This document shows, piece after piece, positions 11,350 through 23,200 of a stretch of DNA of 64,000 nt. The translations under genes were made by a program, and so were the position numbers. The notes below the pieces were generated by a model. The model searched no databases, had not been told where the DNA came from, and saw nothing but the letters and a program-made list of their open reading frames with translations. This stretch comes from Uranotaenia lowii. Lineage: Eukaryota; Arthropoda; Insecta; Diptera; Culicidae. The DNA lies in assembly GCF_029784155.1 (NCBI RefSeq), contig NC_073693.1, positions 21,426,002-21,490,001 on the forward strand, in the 5' to 3' direction. How positions within the stretch are numbered: position 1 is the stretch's first letter; the number at the start of each line of letters is the position of its first letter.

Positions 11350-12240
11350 GTAATTATCAAACTTGGTAAGCCTCGTTGGATAAATTTACGACTCATGCTA
11401 CTAATAGTTTTCTGCCAGTAAACGCCTCAACTGAATAGGAACTGGCTACAATTGCATCTGATTTATCTCAGATGTGCTCTCTCGTTAACGCTAATGGCAG
11501 AATTCTCGACTTAATATTCTTATATTCTTGAATTAACCAGATCTTGCAGTAATTGTAAACCCATTACACGCCATTTTAAATTCCAATCGACATCATCACC
11601 CTTCAATTTTATCAATTGACAATCCTTACGAAGTATGCAATATACCCCCTTATTCTGCGCCGCGCGTGAGGTGATGATAGTCGAGTCACCCGATTCCAGT
11701 AGTCGCTTTAGGTGAGAAACGTCTTTTAGAACGAACTTTTTGAGTTCTTATCCTAATCTAGTAGTCACCGTGAGTGACAAATCGTATGCTCTGTCACATC
11801 GGCTTCGGGAATAAGGTGACAAGACTCACGTGACTCCGTCTCGACTCGACTATCGTCACCTCACGCGCGGCGCAGAATAAGGGGGATAGACACAGTTCAG
11901 CCTGTTACTTGTGAGTTGGATTTTATGCACTGTGGTACCGATCGTGTTAGCAAAAACAAATTGGATCTCGGCATTTGCCAATCTGGATATCGACAGTGTA
12001 CTTTTTACCTTCTATGACCACCTTTGGGGTATACTACGTGAGCACACCCCTTACAGACGACCAAACCGACATAAGTCGTGCTGGTGGCACTCGCGACTAT
12101 GTAGAAGCCGAAATTCAGTTCGCAAAGCCCGGAAACGTTACTTCAAAGATAAATCTAAGTATAACAAAACTATCCTATCTGGTTTAGAAGTTAAGTACTC
12201 AACCCTGCGGAACACTACCTTTGAACGATACATTTAGTCA
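11350..12240 (+). pseudogene. Non-LTR retrotransposon endonuclease/linker remnant
   Basis: Across shifting frames the + strand encodes pieces typical of the end of an APE-type endonuclease and the linker before the reverse transcriptase of insect LINEs. Examples are SLVNANGRILDLIF near 11478-11520, and further on VLFTFYDHLWGILREHTP, then KARKRYFKDKS and TFERYI. Stops and frameshifts show it is dead. A 241-bp MITE (11645-11885) interrupts it. The nearby + strand reverse-transcriptase remnant at 14930-16012 could be from the same family, but the two cannot be joined from sequence alone. Confidence 0.6.
11645..11885. mobile_element. MITE, 241 bp, 3-bp ATA duplication, inserted in a LINE remnant
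   Basis: The terminal inverted repeats begin CCCCCTTATTCTGCGCCGCG and extend about 45 bp with one mismatch (gatgata against gacgata). Both ends are flanked by ATA (11642-11644 and 11886-11888). Removing the element and one ATA restores plausible flanking LINE sequence. The interior carries short GTGAC/GTCAC words in both orientations. A 3-bp duplication fits PIF/Harbinger-like or related elements. No protein is encoded. Confidence 0.78.
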
Positions 12241-12767
12241 ATGAAGTAAAAATCCGAAGTTTTCGCGCTGGTGATTGGCAACCTTGCCAACCAGCGACGA
12301 TGAAAAATCCACCAAACACCTCGGTAATCGGCAACCCTTTCTTTTGTTTGGTTCCAACACTAGGAAGATGTTTTACAGATGTCTGGTCAACATGAAATGT
12401 CGTCAGTGATGTTGCTGTCGCTGATGTTGACGAAAACTTGTAGCCGCCACTGACCGATCCCTTACTGGCGTATGACTTAAGCGCCACTCCTTTAGGAGAT
12501 CGTACGCCACGATTTAATATGCCCGATGAGACTCCGCTGAGGGTGAGTCCATAAATTATTCTTACAAGTGATTAAGGATCGGAACAGATAGGGCTCTCCA
12601 AATAGCTAGCCCAAAAGCGACGAAACTAACGCATAATCCCGAATTCGAATCACGTGAAATAGACCAAAAGAACTGCTCAGTTAAAAATCACTCATACGCA
12701 TACCTGGCAATAACATCACCGAGCTAACTCCTTCCCCGGAATCCCCAAGAGTGGTCAAAATCTTCAA
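12241..12767. other. No gene recognised
   Basis: The interval follows the LINE linker remnant and shows no reverse-transcriptase motif in any frame. An inverse frame at 12215-12487 has no recognisable domain. It is probably more transposon-derived or intergenic sequence. Confidence 0.3.
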
Positions 12768-12771
12768 TTAA

Positions 12772-13522
12772 GGGAGGGGGGGGGGGGGGGGGTAGGGTCT
12801 AACGGGTATAAAAAAAAACACCATTTTCACGATTTTTTTTCTAGAGCTATCGTTCAAACAAATGTATTCAAATTTTTTGCATTATACAAAGCATTGTTAA
12901 AAGAACATTTAGTAATTTTTTCGTTGAAAAATATTGAAAAATGAGCCGGTGACGGAGCACTTTCGAGGATGCCTTTTAGAAAACAGGATTTGCGGTGGCC
13001 ACTGTATCTCAGCACAGAATAATCTGAAGTCAAAAAATCAGAGCAAAATATTTTTAATAGATGTTTTTCTGGACCCCAACGTTTTTATTTAACTTAAAAA
13101 TTTTTTTATGAAATTTTTGTGGCTGTTTGAAGTAAAAACTACGATTTTTCACGAAAAAATCCGCCATTTTTCACCTGTAAAACCTCCCCAAAGTAAAAAA
13201 CACAAAAAACAAAAACGTTGGGATCTGGTATTTTATATGTAGAAAGTATGTTTCAAATTTGAAAAGAATCGGATAAGACGTTTTCAAATGACGATGTCCA
13301 CGGACTTTAAAAATGTGCTTTCGAGAAAAACGCGTTTGAAGTTTCTGATCTTGCTTTCTTGCAGTATTATATAGGAGAAGATAAAGGCCTATAACTTCTA
13401 CAGTTTTGCTTCAATTGACTTGAAAATTTGACACAACATTCTTGACATGTTTTACAATAAGAAAATAAAAAAATAAAAAAATCGATTTTTTTGACAGTGT
13501 TAGACCCTACCCCCCCCCCCCC
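12772..13522. mobile_element. TTAA-flanked TIR element with G-run ends, 751 bp
   Basis: The left end is GGGA followed by a long G run and then TAGGGTCTAAC. The right end is GTTAGACCCTA followed by a C run. They are inverted copies about 30 bp long, and each abuts TTAA (12768-12771 and 13523-13526). The TTAA target suggests a piggyBac-type non-autonomous element, although the G-run terminus is unusual for that superfamily. The interior is AT-rich and non-coding. Confidence 0.65.
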
Positions 13523-13526
13523 TTAA

Positions 13527-14929
13527 TCGAAGAAAACAATCGAATTACAATTTACAATATATATTAGAATTCATTCCCTGACTTTAAAGAAATCATTTAA
13601 CGTTTTAAATCTAAATCCTATCTAACCTACTTGCGTGCAATTTTTAAACGCCTAAAGTTATACCTCCCCATACGTGCGTGTTTTCATGCGACAAGCTTTC
13701 GAGCAGCATAGCTTGTCGCACACGAATTTATGCTTTTGATAGTGGGGCTTCCGTAAAAGATGGAATGGAAATTCGGCCTCGACACTAAATGTTGCGCAAA
13801 ACGGAAATCAGATCACCGTCGTTCAGGAAATGAATAAATCCTAAACTAGAGAGTCATATATGGATGACCCCTTCAATGCCAATCACTGGTTATTGGAATG
13901 TACTCACCGATTCCTTCGCTCCTGTTACTCGCAGCCGATGGAGAGACACTGGCGGGCCTGATTGTAACGAATCACGCTGCTCTGGATGCTGTTGGCTATG
14001 CTAGCACCGTTCGGGCGCTCGCTGAAGGTGTCGATATCGAACGTCTCCCCACCTGTGCTGAGCCGATGTGCCTGTGCTTGACCTGGGGTCAAAGGTCGCT
14101 GACCGACGCTGTGGCTTGCTACCTGACCTTGAACGACTGCTGAGTGTTGTTAGATGTTGGCTGCAACGATAGCCTGCGCTGCTCTGACCACGTGGAGGTC
14201 CTGTAACTCCCACCGGGACGTTTTGTTGGCGAAACGTCCCGCTTCCGACGAATGCTGTTGTCGGGTGTTTCCGGCGCAACGGGGAAAACGGCAGCAGCGG
14301 AGTGCTACGTGGTCCCTGTGAGACTGATCTGAAAAAGACGTTCCTTTTCGACACCAGAAAGCATTAAAACACGAACGAAAAATCTAGCACGTATATTTTA
14401 CCTTTAACTAACTAATGGGCGATAGAAGCGAAAAGTTATCCTCTTAAGAAAACCCGTTTAGAACTGTCAAAAGTTGGGTGAAATTTTAGCTGCATCTCAC
14501 TTGCACTAATGCAAAACCATCACCCAAATTCGTCAGCGCTTCCATCGCCTATTGTCACGCAACCTTTCATTTATCACGCACTTTTCTACATTAATTATTT
14601 AGCTAAAGAAATAGAAAAAGGAAACTATAAACTAACTGAAAACTCACTGAACTGAACTGAACACATATCAATTTACATTAATTCGGACTCAATGTAGCTC
14701 GGCCCACGTACACGTCCACTGCCAATCACGCTCAAGAAACATTTGATCGTCTCCTTGAGCTCTCAGTGCAGGGAAAGTGATCTTGCTACAAACGCCCTCG
14801 GCGGAAGTTCATAATCCCCGAGAGCTCTAAAAGATTATCTCAAGAGATTAGAGATTCGGCTGATTCATTAGGATCGCAGTAGCTAATTGGTTCTAGCTGA
14901 ACCACGGGAGAATGTATGAACGCGTGTTG
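13527..14929. other. No gene recognised; repeat-like region with small inverted repeats
   Basis: A GC-richer block at 13890-14350 contains a minus-strand open frame (14354-14001) rich in Arg, Ser and Pro without a recognisable domain; it might be a decayed retroelement gag or leader. The hairpin TGCGACAAGCT...AGCTTGTCGCA lies near 13688-13721. GGCGATAGAAGCG near 14418 has an imperfect inverted partner near 14541. None of this identifies a gene. Confidence 0.3.
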
Positions 14930-16012
14930 AATTGTTGAATTTTCGAATATGAGGACTGCTACACCATCGAAAGGTCCAGGTCCAGAATGAATTCCAGCGT
15001 CATTGATTTCGAGATTAGCTGTTCCTCTTGCAACACCGCTTTGTTTAATTGTCAATCGATCGGCCTCAGAAAGTGTTTTTCCTAGCCATTGGAAAACCGC
15101 TTCTATATTGGCGTTTCATAAGTTTGGAAATGCTCACCGACCACTTTCAATCCTCTGCTATTTTTCGAAAGTGTTTGAAGTTTTAATGTACGAAAGGCTC
15201 TATTCAGCAGCTACTCCGATACTTGCCTAGGTCCAGAACAGATCAACGTTGACTAACTTGAGGTGCTGTGCCAGTGAACTGCACATTGCAACTGATAAAA
15301 AAACTGCAACTGGACTCAATATACGTCGACTTTGCCAAAGCTTTCGACAAAGTACTTCATATGGACGTGATGGAGAAAATTAAACGCTATGGTTGCACTC
15401 TTACCTGCTTAATATCCAAGGCTTCTGTGTTAATACACCGTCTTGCGTTCCGCAAGGTAGTCACTTAGGACCACTTATGTTCGTGATTTTCATAAACGAC
15501 TGGGGAACCTTCCTTCAATCATCAAAACAACTATTTGCAGATGAGTTGAAAATCTACCGGATCGTTGACTCAAGACTACGCTGGACTACGCTGCGCTTCA
15601 AGAAGACAATAAAAGACTTCTCGCATTGTGTGGAAAACATCGAATGGATGTAAACGCCGATCAGTGCAAGTGCATCAGCTCTTTTAGAACCAGAAACTCA
15701 ATGGTCTTCGATTACGCTTTTGGTGGCACTCCGCTTGAAAGAGTTGTCATCATTAAGGATCTAGGAGTAACCTTTGATCAAAAGCTATCATATAATCAGC
15801 AGATTGTGACAACAACAGCTAAAGCGTTCGCTTTGTGCGACGAAATACTTTAAGCTTTGAGGATCCATATACGCTCTCAAGACAGTGTGCTCTTCTGTCT
15901 TTTACATCTCTGAGCCAAGGTAGGACATATTTGTAGCGAATGTTTGTATACGATATACTGACAAACTCTGTTGACTGTGCACAATTGCTTCAAAGCTTGA
16001 GTTTATTTATTT
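14930..16012 (+). pseudogene. Non-LTR retrotransposon reverse transcriptase remnant (I/Jockey-like)
   Basis: The + strand, read across several frames, carries the ordered landmarks of a LINE reverse transcriptase. These are SKGPGPE near 14965, FPSHWKTASI and FSKVFEVLMYERLY (15080-15200), YVDFAKAFDKV (about 15323), CVPQGSHLGPL (about 15442) and a catalytic-box relic FADELKIY (about 15534), where Glu replaces the second Asp of ADD. FVYDILTNSVDC follows near 15940. Multiple stops and frameshifts make it inactive. It converges tail to tail with the minus-strand LINE at 16130-17165. Confidence 0.75.
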
Positions 16013-16129
16013 AACAATCTTTGCAGATGATTCCAATTATTTACAGAAATTAAACTATCCTTTTCTAGATTTGAAAACAGATTTCGAAATATTAAAATCA
16101 AATTCACTAGCAACTTCATTAAATGTAAC

Positions 16130-17165
16130 AAAACATTCATCTAAAGGGTTGTTTTGACCGTATTGAGTTCGACGATGAGAGAGTCTCAGCAATTCCTGGG
16201 ATCGGGGAGTTCTTAGAGGAGCATTAAACGGTAGAAGTTATAACAGATGTCGGTAGATGTTATTCTGCAAGATGTCGAAAATGAAGAGTCGTTGTAAGAA
16301 TACGCGCCTTGATGGCAGCGTCGGTAAATTTAGTAGCAAGCAACGTTGTTAGTAAGGCGGAAGTTCAAGGGCGTCGTTCCAAGGTAGCTGGCGTAGAGCG
16401 TATCTGACAAAGCATCGTTGTACTCTCTCTATTTTTTTCGATTGCAGTCGATTAGTCGTTGATATTTTGTAGTAATGGTAGTACATTTGGTGATATTCGG
16501 ATTCATGCCGTTTTGATGGCACCAATCTAGCAGACTGTCAATGTCCTTTTGGAGAGCGCAGCAGTCGACTAACGAAGAAATTGTTCGGAAAATTTTGAGG
16601 TCGTCGTCGTACAGCAGTTTTTGTGACTCAAAAGTAGCATTCAAATCGTTGATGAAGAGAATGAATATCAGAGGTCCCATGTGACTTCCCTGAGGCACTC
16701 CCGAGGTAATTTTGAAAGGTGTCGAGTAAACAGAGCCCAGTCGTACGAAAGCAGTTCGGCCTACGAGATTCGAGGTTATCCAATTGTAGAGCCAATCAGG
16801 AAACCCCAATCGCCGCAATTTTTCAACAGCCAAACCATGCGGTACCTTGTCGAAAGCCTTACTCAGATCTACGTACATGGCGTCAACTTGTTTACGTTTA
16901 TCAAGCCTGTCAACTAATTTCGATACGTACGTCATGAGGTTGGCGGTCGTCGATCTTCTTTTCATGAACCCATGTTGATCTTCAGAGATTGTATGTGTAT
17001 GTATGACTTTGGTGTTTTTTGGCCGAGAGTGTTATACTCTATATAACCACTTTTCCTCTTTTTCTAGCTAGATATTTGAAATCTTCAGAGATTGTACGTC
17101 GCACAGTTTGGTACAGCACATCATAAACGAGACACTCAAAAATTTTCAGAAAACAGCCGAATCTG
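16130..17165 (-). pseudogene. Non-LTR retrotransposon reverse transcriptase remnant, minus strand
   Basis: A 178-residue uninterrupted segment (16965-16429) carries YVDLSKAFDKVPH, SGVPQGSHMGPLIFILFIND and the catalytic region LLYDDDLKIF, where the usual YADD appears as YDDD. Upstream on the same strand lie FECLVYDVLYQTVRR and ISEDQHGF, the usual start of the fingers region, separated by an 87-bp insertion (16994-17080). Downstream, FIFDILQNN and YGQNNP near 16160-16300 match the C-terminal tail of I/Jockey-like ORF2 proteins. There is no endonuclease, so the copy is 5'-truncated. It is better preserved than the + strand copy beside it. Confidence 0.78.
16994..17080 (-). mobile_element. 87-bp retroposed insert with 16-bp target duplication
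   Basis: ATCTTCAGAGATTGTA occurs exactly at 16978-16993 and again at 17081-17096, bracketing 87 bp of unrelated sequence. The LINE reading frame resumes on either side when the insert and one repeat are removed. Read on the minus strand, the insert ends in catacatacaca, a TACA-type simple tail. A duplication this long plus a simple-repeat tail fits a severely 5'-truncated LINE or SINE 3' end inserted by target-primed reverse transcription. Confidence 0.6.
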
Positions 17166-17756
17166 AATGTAGATAATCACCATTACGATAACCATTAGAT
17201 ATGAACCTTTCTTTAGTTCCTATTCTGCAAAAGAATTAAAAGTAACAATTTCAAATCTTTAAAATGGTTTGTAATTTAAGATGTTTTCTTTTCATATTCC
17301 GAAATGATAAGTTTACAATATTGAAGTTTGAAATGCATAAACAAGATTCGAATCAGGATTTTTTTCTCAATTATGATAAAAAAAAATAGTTCAGTAACAA
17401 TTAACTGGATTCAGAATCCGAATTCTTATCTCAGGCATCGAATTTCAATGTTTATAAACAAATTTGGACCCACGAAATTATTCTAATTTAAGCATTCCAG
17501 ATATTTTTTCAGCAAGTACCCGGCCCTCGCAAATCCGGGACATTTTCTCCAATATCCTCCAATATCAAAACTTTTAAATAAAAGTCATGAATAAAAACAC
17601 ATAACTTTTGTTTATCAAAAATACATCAGTCAATTACAAACCATATTTTGATTTAAAAAAAAAAATTTAACATTTATTTTGATAAAATTTACACACAAAA
17701 ATGAGACGCTAATGCATAGTTTTCAAAATTTAAATTTTTGTTTTATTTTGTAAATA
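17166..17756. other. No gene recognised; AT-rich spacer
   Basis: This is AT-rich sequence with no convincing frame, repeat boundary or RNA gene. It ends at the TA (17755-17756) used by the mariner insertion. Confidence 0.35.
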
Positions 17757-18739
17757 ACGGGTGTTAAATAAAAAATGAGAATTTTTTCAATCACATATAA
17801 AAAATTGTTTGTTTTTTTTTCATCGATTTCAGTATTTTTTATTAATAACATAATGTATTTTCTTCAAAAAAATGTCAGTGAATGTTTGAGTAAGGGCCGT
17901 GGTTTGATGTTCGACGCAACTTTGTCGCGATGCTCTCACAAGAACGTTGTACGGCACTTACGTCCATTCTCCGGATTCTTGTAGTCAGTTGCTTCGTGTC
18001 CTTGGCCCTCCAATTGTTTTTATACACTAGGGCACTGAGTGAGCCAAAGAAATCCTCTATTGGGCGGCACTGGGGCAAGTTTGTTGGGTTACGATCTTTC
18101 GGCACGAACGGTATCTTTTTCTCCTCAAGGTACGTCAGCGTCTTCTTGGCGTTATGGGAAGACGCCTTGTCCGACCAGAAGACGTACTTCCCATCCGCGT
18201 GATGCTCGTTCAGGAACGGCAGCAAGATTTTATCGAGGCACTCTTCTTGATAGATTCCTGCAGACGAATCCTTCCATCTTGAGGGTACGATGGATCAATA
18301 CGTGGGAGCAGCCATATTTCCGACCGGCGTCACGCAGGCTAGTTGCGTCCTTGTTGTCAAACAGCTTCTTTAACGATGTCTTCCTCTGCTTCGTCATTAT
18401 CGTCACCGAACGACCACTTCCGACCTTCCGCTCTACGTTCAGGGAACTCAGGATACGATATACCGTACTGACAAATACATTTTCTTCCTTAAAATGTGCC
18501 ACCGTAAACTTTTTTCCTTGCTGGAAATGCGTTTCGTAGAACCGTACAATGCGTTCGCGGAGCACGTGCTGTTTCGACGCCATCTTTGCTTTGACTAAAT
18601 TCAAACTATCAAAACCAAACACGCCTACTGTTTCTAGGGAGCCCAAAGAGCAATTTTCTTGGAGAAAGAACATTTTACGCTCTTTATTTGAGTTACTGAA
18701 AGGTATTGAAAACATTCTCATTTTTTATTTAACACCCGT
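17757..18739 (-). mobile_element. DD37E Tc1/mariner element, internally deleted, near-perfect TIRs
   Basis: The ends begin ACGGGTGTTAAATAAAAAAT and match as inverted repeats for 35 bp with a single mismatch. TA duplications flank the element at 17755-17756 and 18740-18741. The 983-bp length is shorter than a full Tc1/mariner element because the centre of the transposase gene is missing. The well-preserved ends suggest relatively recent mobilisation by an enzyme supplied in trans. The family is identified by the spacing of the surviving catalytic residues (see the transposase entry). Confidence 0.88.
17875..18583 (-). pseudogene. Truncated DD37E transposase
   Basis: Translation starts at MASKQ (ATG at 18581-18583). 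The first 117 codons (to 18230) give a paired-type helix-turn-helix DNA-binding region, ending FVCRNLSRRVPR at a frame break. The C-terminal part resumes in another frame (about 18258-17875) as IYQEECLDKILLPFLNEHH, then FWSDKASSH, then NPTNLPQCRPIEDFFG. Exactly 37 residues separate the Asp of WSDK and the Glu of PIED, the DD37E spacing known from mosquito ITmD37E elements. The block with the first catalytic Asp, roughly 110 residues, is deleted at the junction near 18255-18265, so no active enzyme can be made. Confidence 0.85.
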
Positions 18740-18741
18740 TA

Positions 18742-20286
18742 TTGGGGCAAGCTTAGCAACAAGTTAGAATTTTTTTGATAAACTGTAGTAGAATTATAGA
18801 CCTTGGATAAGATTTTGAGGTTATGTTCCAGTTCGGAGTCGGGATGGTTACTCTTGAATCATTTAAGTCGTTCATCAAAATTTAATTAGGAATTTGTTAT
18901 TTTGAGTTTAGAGAAGAATATTTTGCTTGACTTTTTGGATCCTCATAGGGGGTGTTTAACACCTAACACCCCCCATTCCTACGGCCATGGTTGAATCTGT
19001 CCCTTTTAAAGAGTCTATTTCGATTTTGTGTGTTTATGGGATTTGAACTACTCAAGATCACAAACAACTCAAGACCTAATTTTAATCCGCAAAGTGTGAC
19101 CATTTTTTTTTTACTTTCAACTCCCCAAACAATCATGTTCCACTTGTGTATTTTTTTCTTCATTCAGCATGGTGCAATTGCACTGAGTCGCCAACAAAGT
19201 GGCACAATGCCTAATGTTTATGCTTCGTGATGAGTCCTAAAATGCTTCCTCCCGGAAAACCACAGGACAGGACGACGCGACGCCGGGAAATTGTATCTTG
19301 ATAACAATTTATGGACGGACGTACGCCAGGCACAACGCCGACGTCACTCATCAGTCATTTTTCTATTAAATCCATTGAAAGTGTAGCCAAGTTTTGTGCC
19401 ATTTTTTCCAGGACTCCCAGGTCCCATCATCATCCTCACCGTCGATGTCGGTCCGTGACATGGAAGAGTGAAGATTTCAAGTGGCTTCGCATCCATGTCC
19501 CACCCCCAACAAACTAAGCTCAGAGGACACTCTCGATGAGTATCTTTTTTCTACCGACACGCCGCCGTCCTACTTGTATGAAAATGAAATTATGGCCAAA
19601 AGTGCAATTAGAAGAGGAAACTTGTTACGTGTGGTCGGCCACGTGGCAGGCTCTCGATTCAATTGAACGATGAGGCTCCAGGCCAGGAACTCCCGAGAGT
19701 GGTGATGATGTTTGTTTTATTTCACAATTTCCTGCTGCCGTTCGTTCGAACTTTTAGTGCTTTAGATGGAGTGACGACGATCCATAATTGTGTTTTTTTT
19801 TTACTCGTCCGTTCATTCGTTCACTCATTCAAGTGGTTTGATCGAGTGAAAGGATAAAAAAGAATGCTGCTGCTGCTCCTGTCATGTTAATGTAATTATG
19901 GTTTGTTTATGGAATTATTTTCCCACGTGCATCACCACAAACGGAAAAACCAACCCAAACAAGGATTTGAAACCACAATTTCGTTTCAAATCAAATCGAA
20001 GTCGAAACGAGCATGGACGTTGTTGATAATCACGAGGGATTTTGATTCAATTATGGCAAAAAAATATGAAAGAAATTTGATAATTTTAATTCTTGATTAT
20101 AGTTGATTTACTGCACTTTACAAAGTATAAGAGTCGCAGAAAAAAAATGTAATTAAAACAACCAAATGAAAAAAACAAGGAATAATGAAAATTAAAAACA
20201 AATACAAAAATGACAAATATACAGGCTAAAGAACCCTTGAATATAACCTCAAAACATAATAAAAAACATAACAAAAAAAATTAATA
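18742..20286. other. No gene recognised
   Basis: Mixed-composition sequence. The part between 19190 and 19870 is less AT-rich and may be single-copy DNA, but its open frames are short and lack domains. From about 20100 the strand becomes A-rich and grades into the satellite. Confidence 0.35.
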
Positions 20287-23200
20287 CAATGACAAAAATT
20301 ATCAGACTGACAGAATTGACAAAACAAAAAAACAAAATTGACAAAATTAACACAGTTGACAAAATTAACACAGTTGACAAAATTGACAAAATTGATAAAG
20401 TTGACAAAATTGACAAAATTGACAAAATTGACAAAATTGACAAAATTGACAAAATTGACAAAATTGACAAAATTGACAAAATTGACAAAATTGACAAAAT
20501 TGACAAAATTGACAAAATTGACAAAATTGACAAAATTGACAAAATTGACAAAATTGACAAAATTGACAAAATTGACAAAATTGACAAAATTGACAAAATT
20601 GACAAAATTGACAAAATTGACAAAATTGACAAAATTGACAAAATTGACAAAATTGACAAAATTGACAAAATTGACAAAATTGACAAAATTGACAAAATTG
20701 ACAAAATTGACAAAATTGACAAAATTGACAAAATTGAAAAAATTGACAAAATTGACAAAATTGACAAAATTGACAAAATTGACAAAATTGACAAAATTGA
20801 CAAAATTGACAAAATTGACAAAATTGACAAAATTGACAAAATTGACAAAATTGACAAAATTGACAAAATTGACAAAATTGACAAAATTGACAAAATTGAC
20901 AAAATTGACAAAATTGACAAAATTGACAAAATTGACAAAAATGACAAAAATGACAAAAATGACAAAAATGACAAAAATGACAAAAATGACAAAAATGACA
21001 AACTGACAAACTGACAAAAATGACAAAAATGACAAAAATGACAAAAATGACAAAAATGACAAAAATGACAAAAATGACAAAAATGACAAAAATGACAAAA
21101 ATGACAAAAATGACAAAAATGACAAAAATGACCAAAATGACAAAAATGACAAAAATTACAAAAATTACAAAAATTACAAAAATTACAAAAATGACAAAAA
21201 TGACAAAAATGACAAAAATGACAAAAATGACAAAAATGACAAAAATGACAAAAATGACAAAAATGACAAAAATGACAAAAATGACAAAAATGACAAAAAT
21301 GACAAAAATGACAAAAATGACAAAAATGACAAAAATGACAAAAATGACAAAAATGACAAAAATGACAAAAATGACAAAAATGACAAAAATGACAAAAATG
21401 ACAAAAATGACAAAAATGACAAAAATGACAAAAATGACAAAAATGACAAAAATGACAAAAATGACAAAAATGACAAAAATGACAAATGACAAAAATGACA
21501 AATGACAAAAATGACAAATGACAAAAATGACAAAAATGACAAAAATGACCAAAATGACCAAAATGACAAAAATGACAATAATGACAAAAATGACAAAAAT
21601 GACAAAAATGACAAAAATGACAAAAATGACAAAAATGACAAAAATGACAAAAATGACAAAAATGACAAAAATGACAAAAATGACAAAAATGACAAAAATG
21701 ACAAAAATGACAAAAATGACAAAAATGACAAAAATGACAAAAATGACAAAAATGACAAAAATGACAAAAATGACAAAAATGACAAAAATGACAAAAATGA
21801 CAAAAATGACAAAAATGACAAAAATGACAAAAATGACAAAAATGACAAAAATGACAAAAATGACAAATATGACAAAAATGACAAAAATGACAAAAATGAC
21901 AAAAATGACAAAAATGACAAAAATGACAAAAATGACAAAAATGACAAAAATGACAAAAATGACAAAAATGACAAAAATGACAAAAATGACAAAAATGACA
22001 AAAATGACAAAAATGACAAAAATGACAAAAATGACAAAAATGACAAAAATGACAAAAATGACAAAAATGACAAAAATGACAAAAATGACAAAAATGACAA
22101 AAATGACAAAAATGACAAAAATGACAAAAATGACAAAAATGACAAAAATGACAAAAATGACAAAAATGACAAAATTGACAAAATTGACAAAATTGACAAA
22201 ATTGACAAAATTGACAAAATTGACAAAATTGTCAAAATTGACAAAATTGACAAAATTGACAAAATTGACAAAATTAACAAAATTGACAAAATTGACAAAA
22301 TTGACAAAATTGATAAAAATGACAAAAATGACAAAAATGACAAAAATGACAAAAATGACAAAAATGACAAAAATGACAAAAATGACAAAAATGACAAAAA
22401 TGACAAAAATGACAAAAATGACAAAAATGACAAAAATGACAAAAATGACAAAAATGACAAAAATGACAAAAATGACAAAAATGACAAAAATGACAAAAAT
22501 GACAAAAATGACAAAAATGACAAAAATGACAAAAATGACAAAAATGACAAAAATGACAAAAAATGACAAAAATGACAAAAATGACAAATATGACAAAAAT
22601 GACAAAAATGACAAAAATGACAAAAATGACAAAAATGACAAAAATGACAAAAATGACAAAAATGACAAAAATGACAAAAATGACAAAAATGACAAAAATG
22701 ACAAAAATGACAAAAATGACAAAAATGACAAAAATGACAAAAATGACAAAAATGACAAAAATGACAAAAATGACAAAAATGACAAAAATGACAAAAATGA
22801 CAAAAATGACAAAAATGACAAAAATGACAAAAATGACAAAAATGACAAAAATGACAAAAATGACAAAAATGACAAAAATGACAAAATGACAAAAATGACA
22901 AAAATGACAAAAATGACAAAAAATGACAAAAATGACAAAAATGACAAAAATGACAAAAATGACAAAAATGACAAAAATGACAAAAATGACAAAAATGACA
23001 AAAATGACAAAAATGACAAAAATGACAAAAATGACAAAAATGACAAAAATGACAAAAATGACAAAAAATGACAAAAATGACAAAAATGACAAAATGACAA
23101 AAATGACAAAAATGACAAAAATGACAAAAATGACAAAAATGACAAAAATGACAAAAATGACAAAAATGACAAAAATGACAAAAATGACAAAAATGACAAA

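Noticed and set aside
14001..14354. 117-codon Arg/Ser-rich minus frame
   Set aside because: No recognisable domain, in a repeat-rich GC-richer block; treated as possible retroelement debris.
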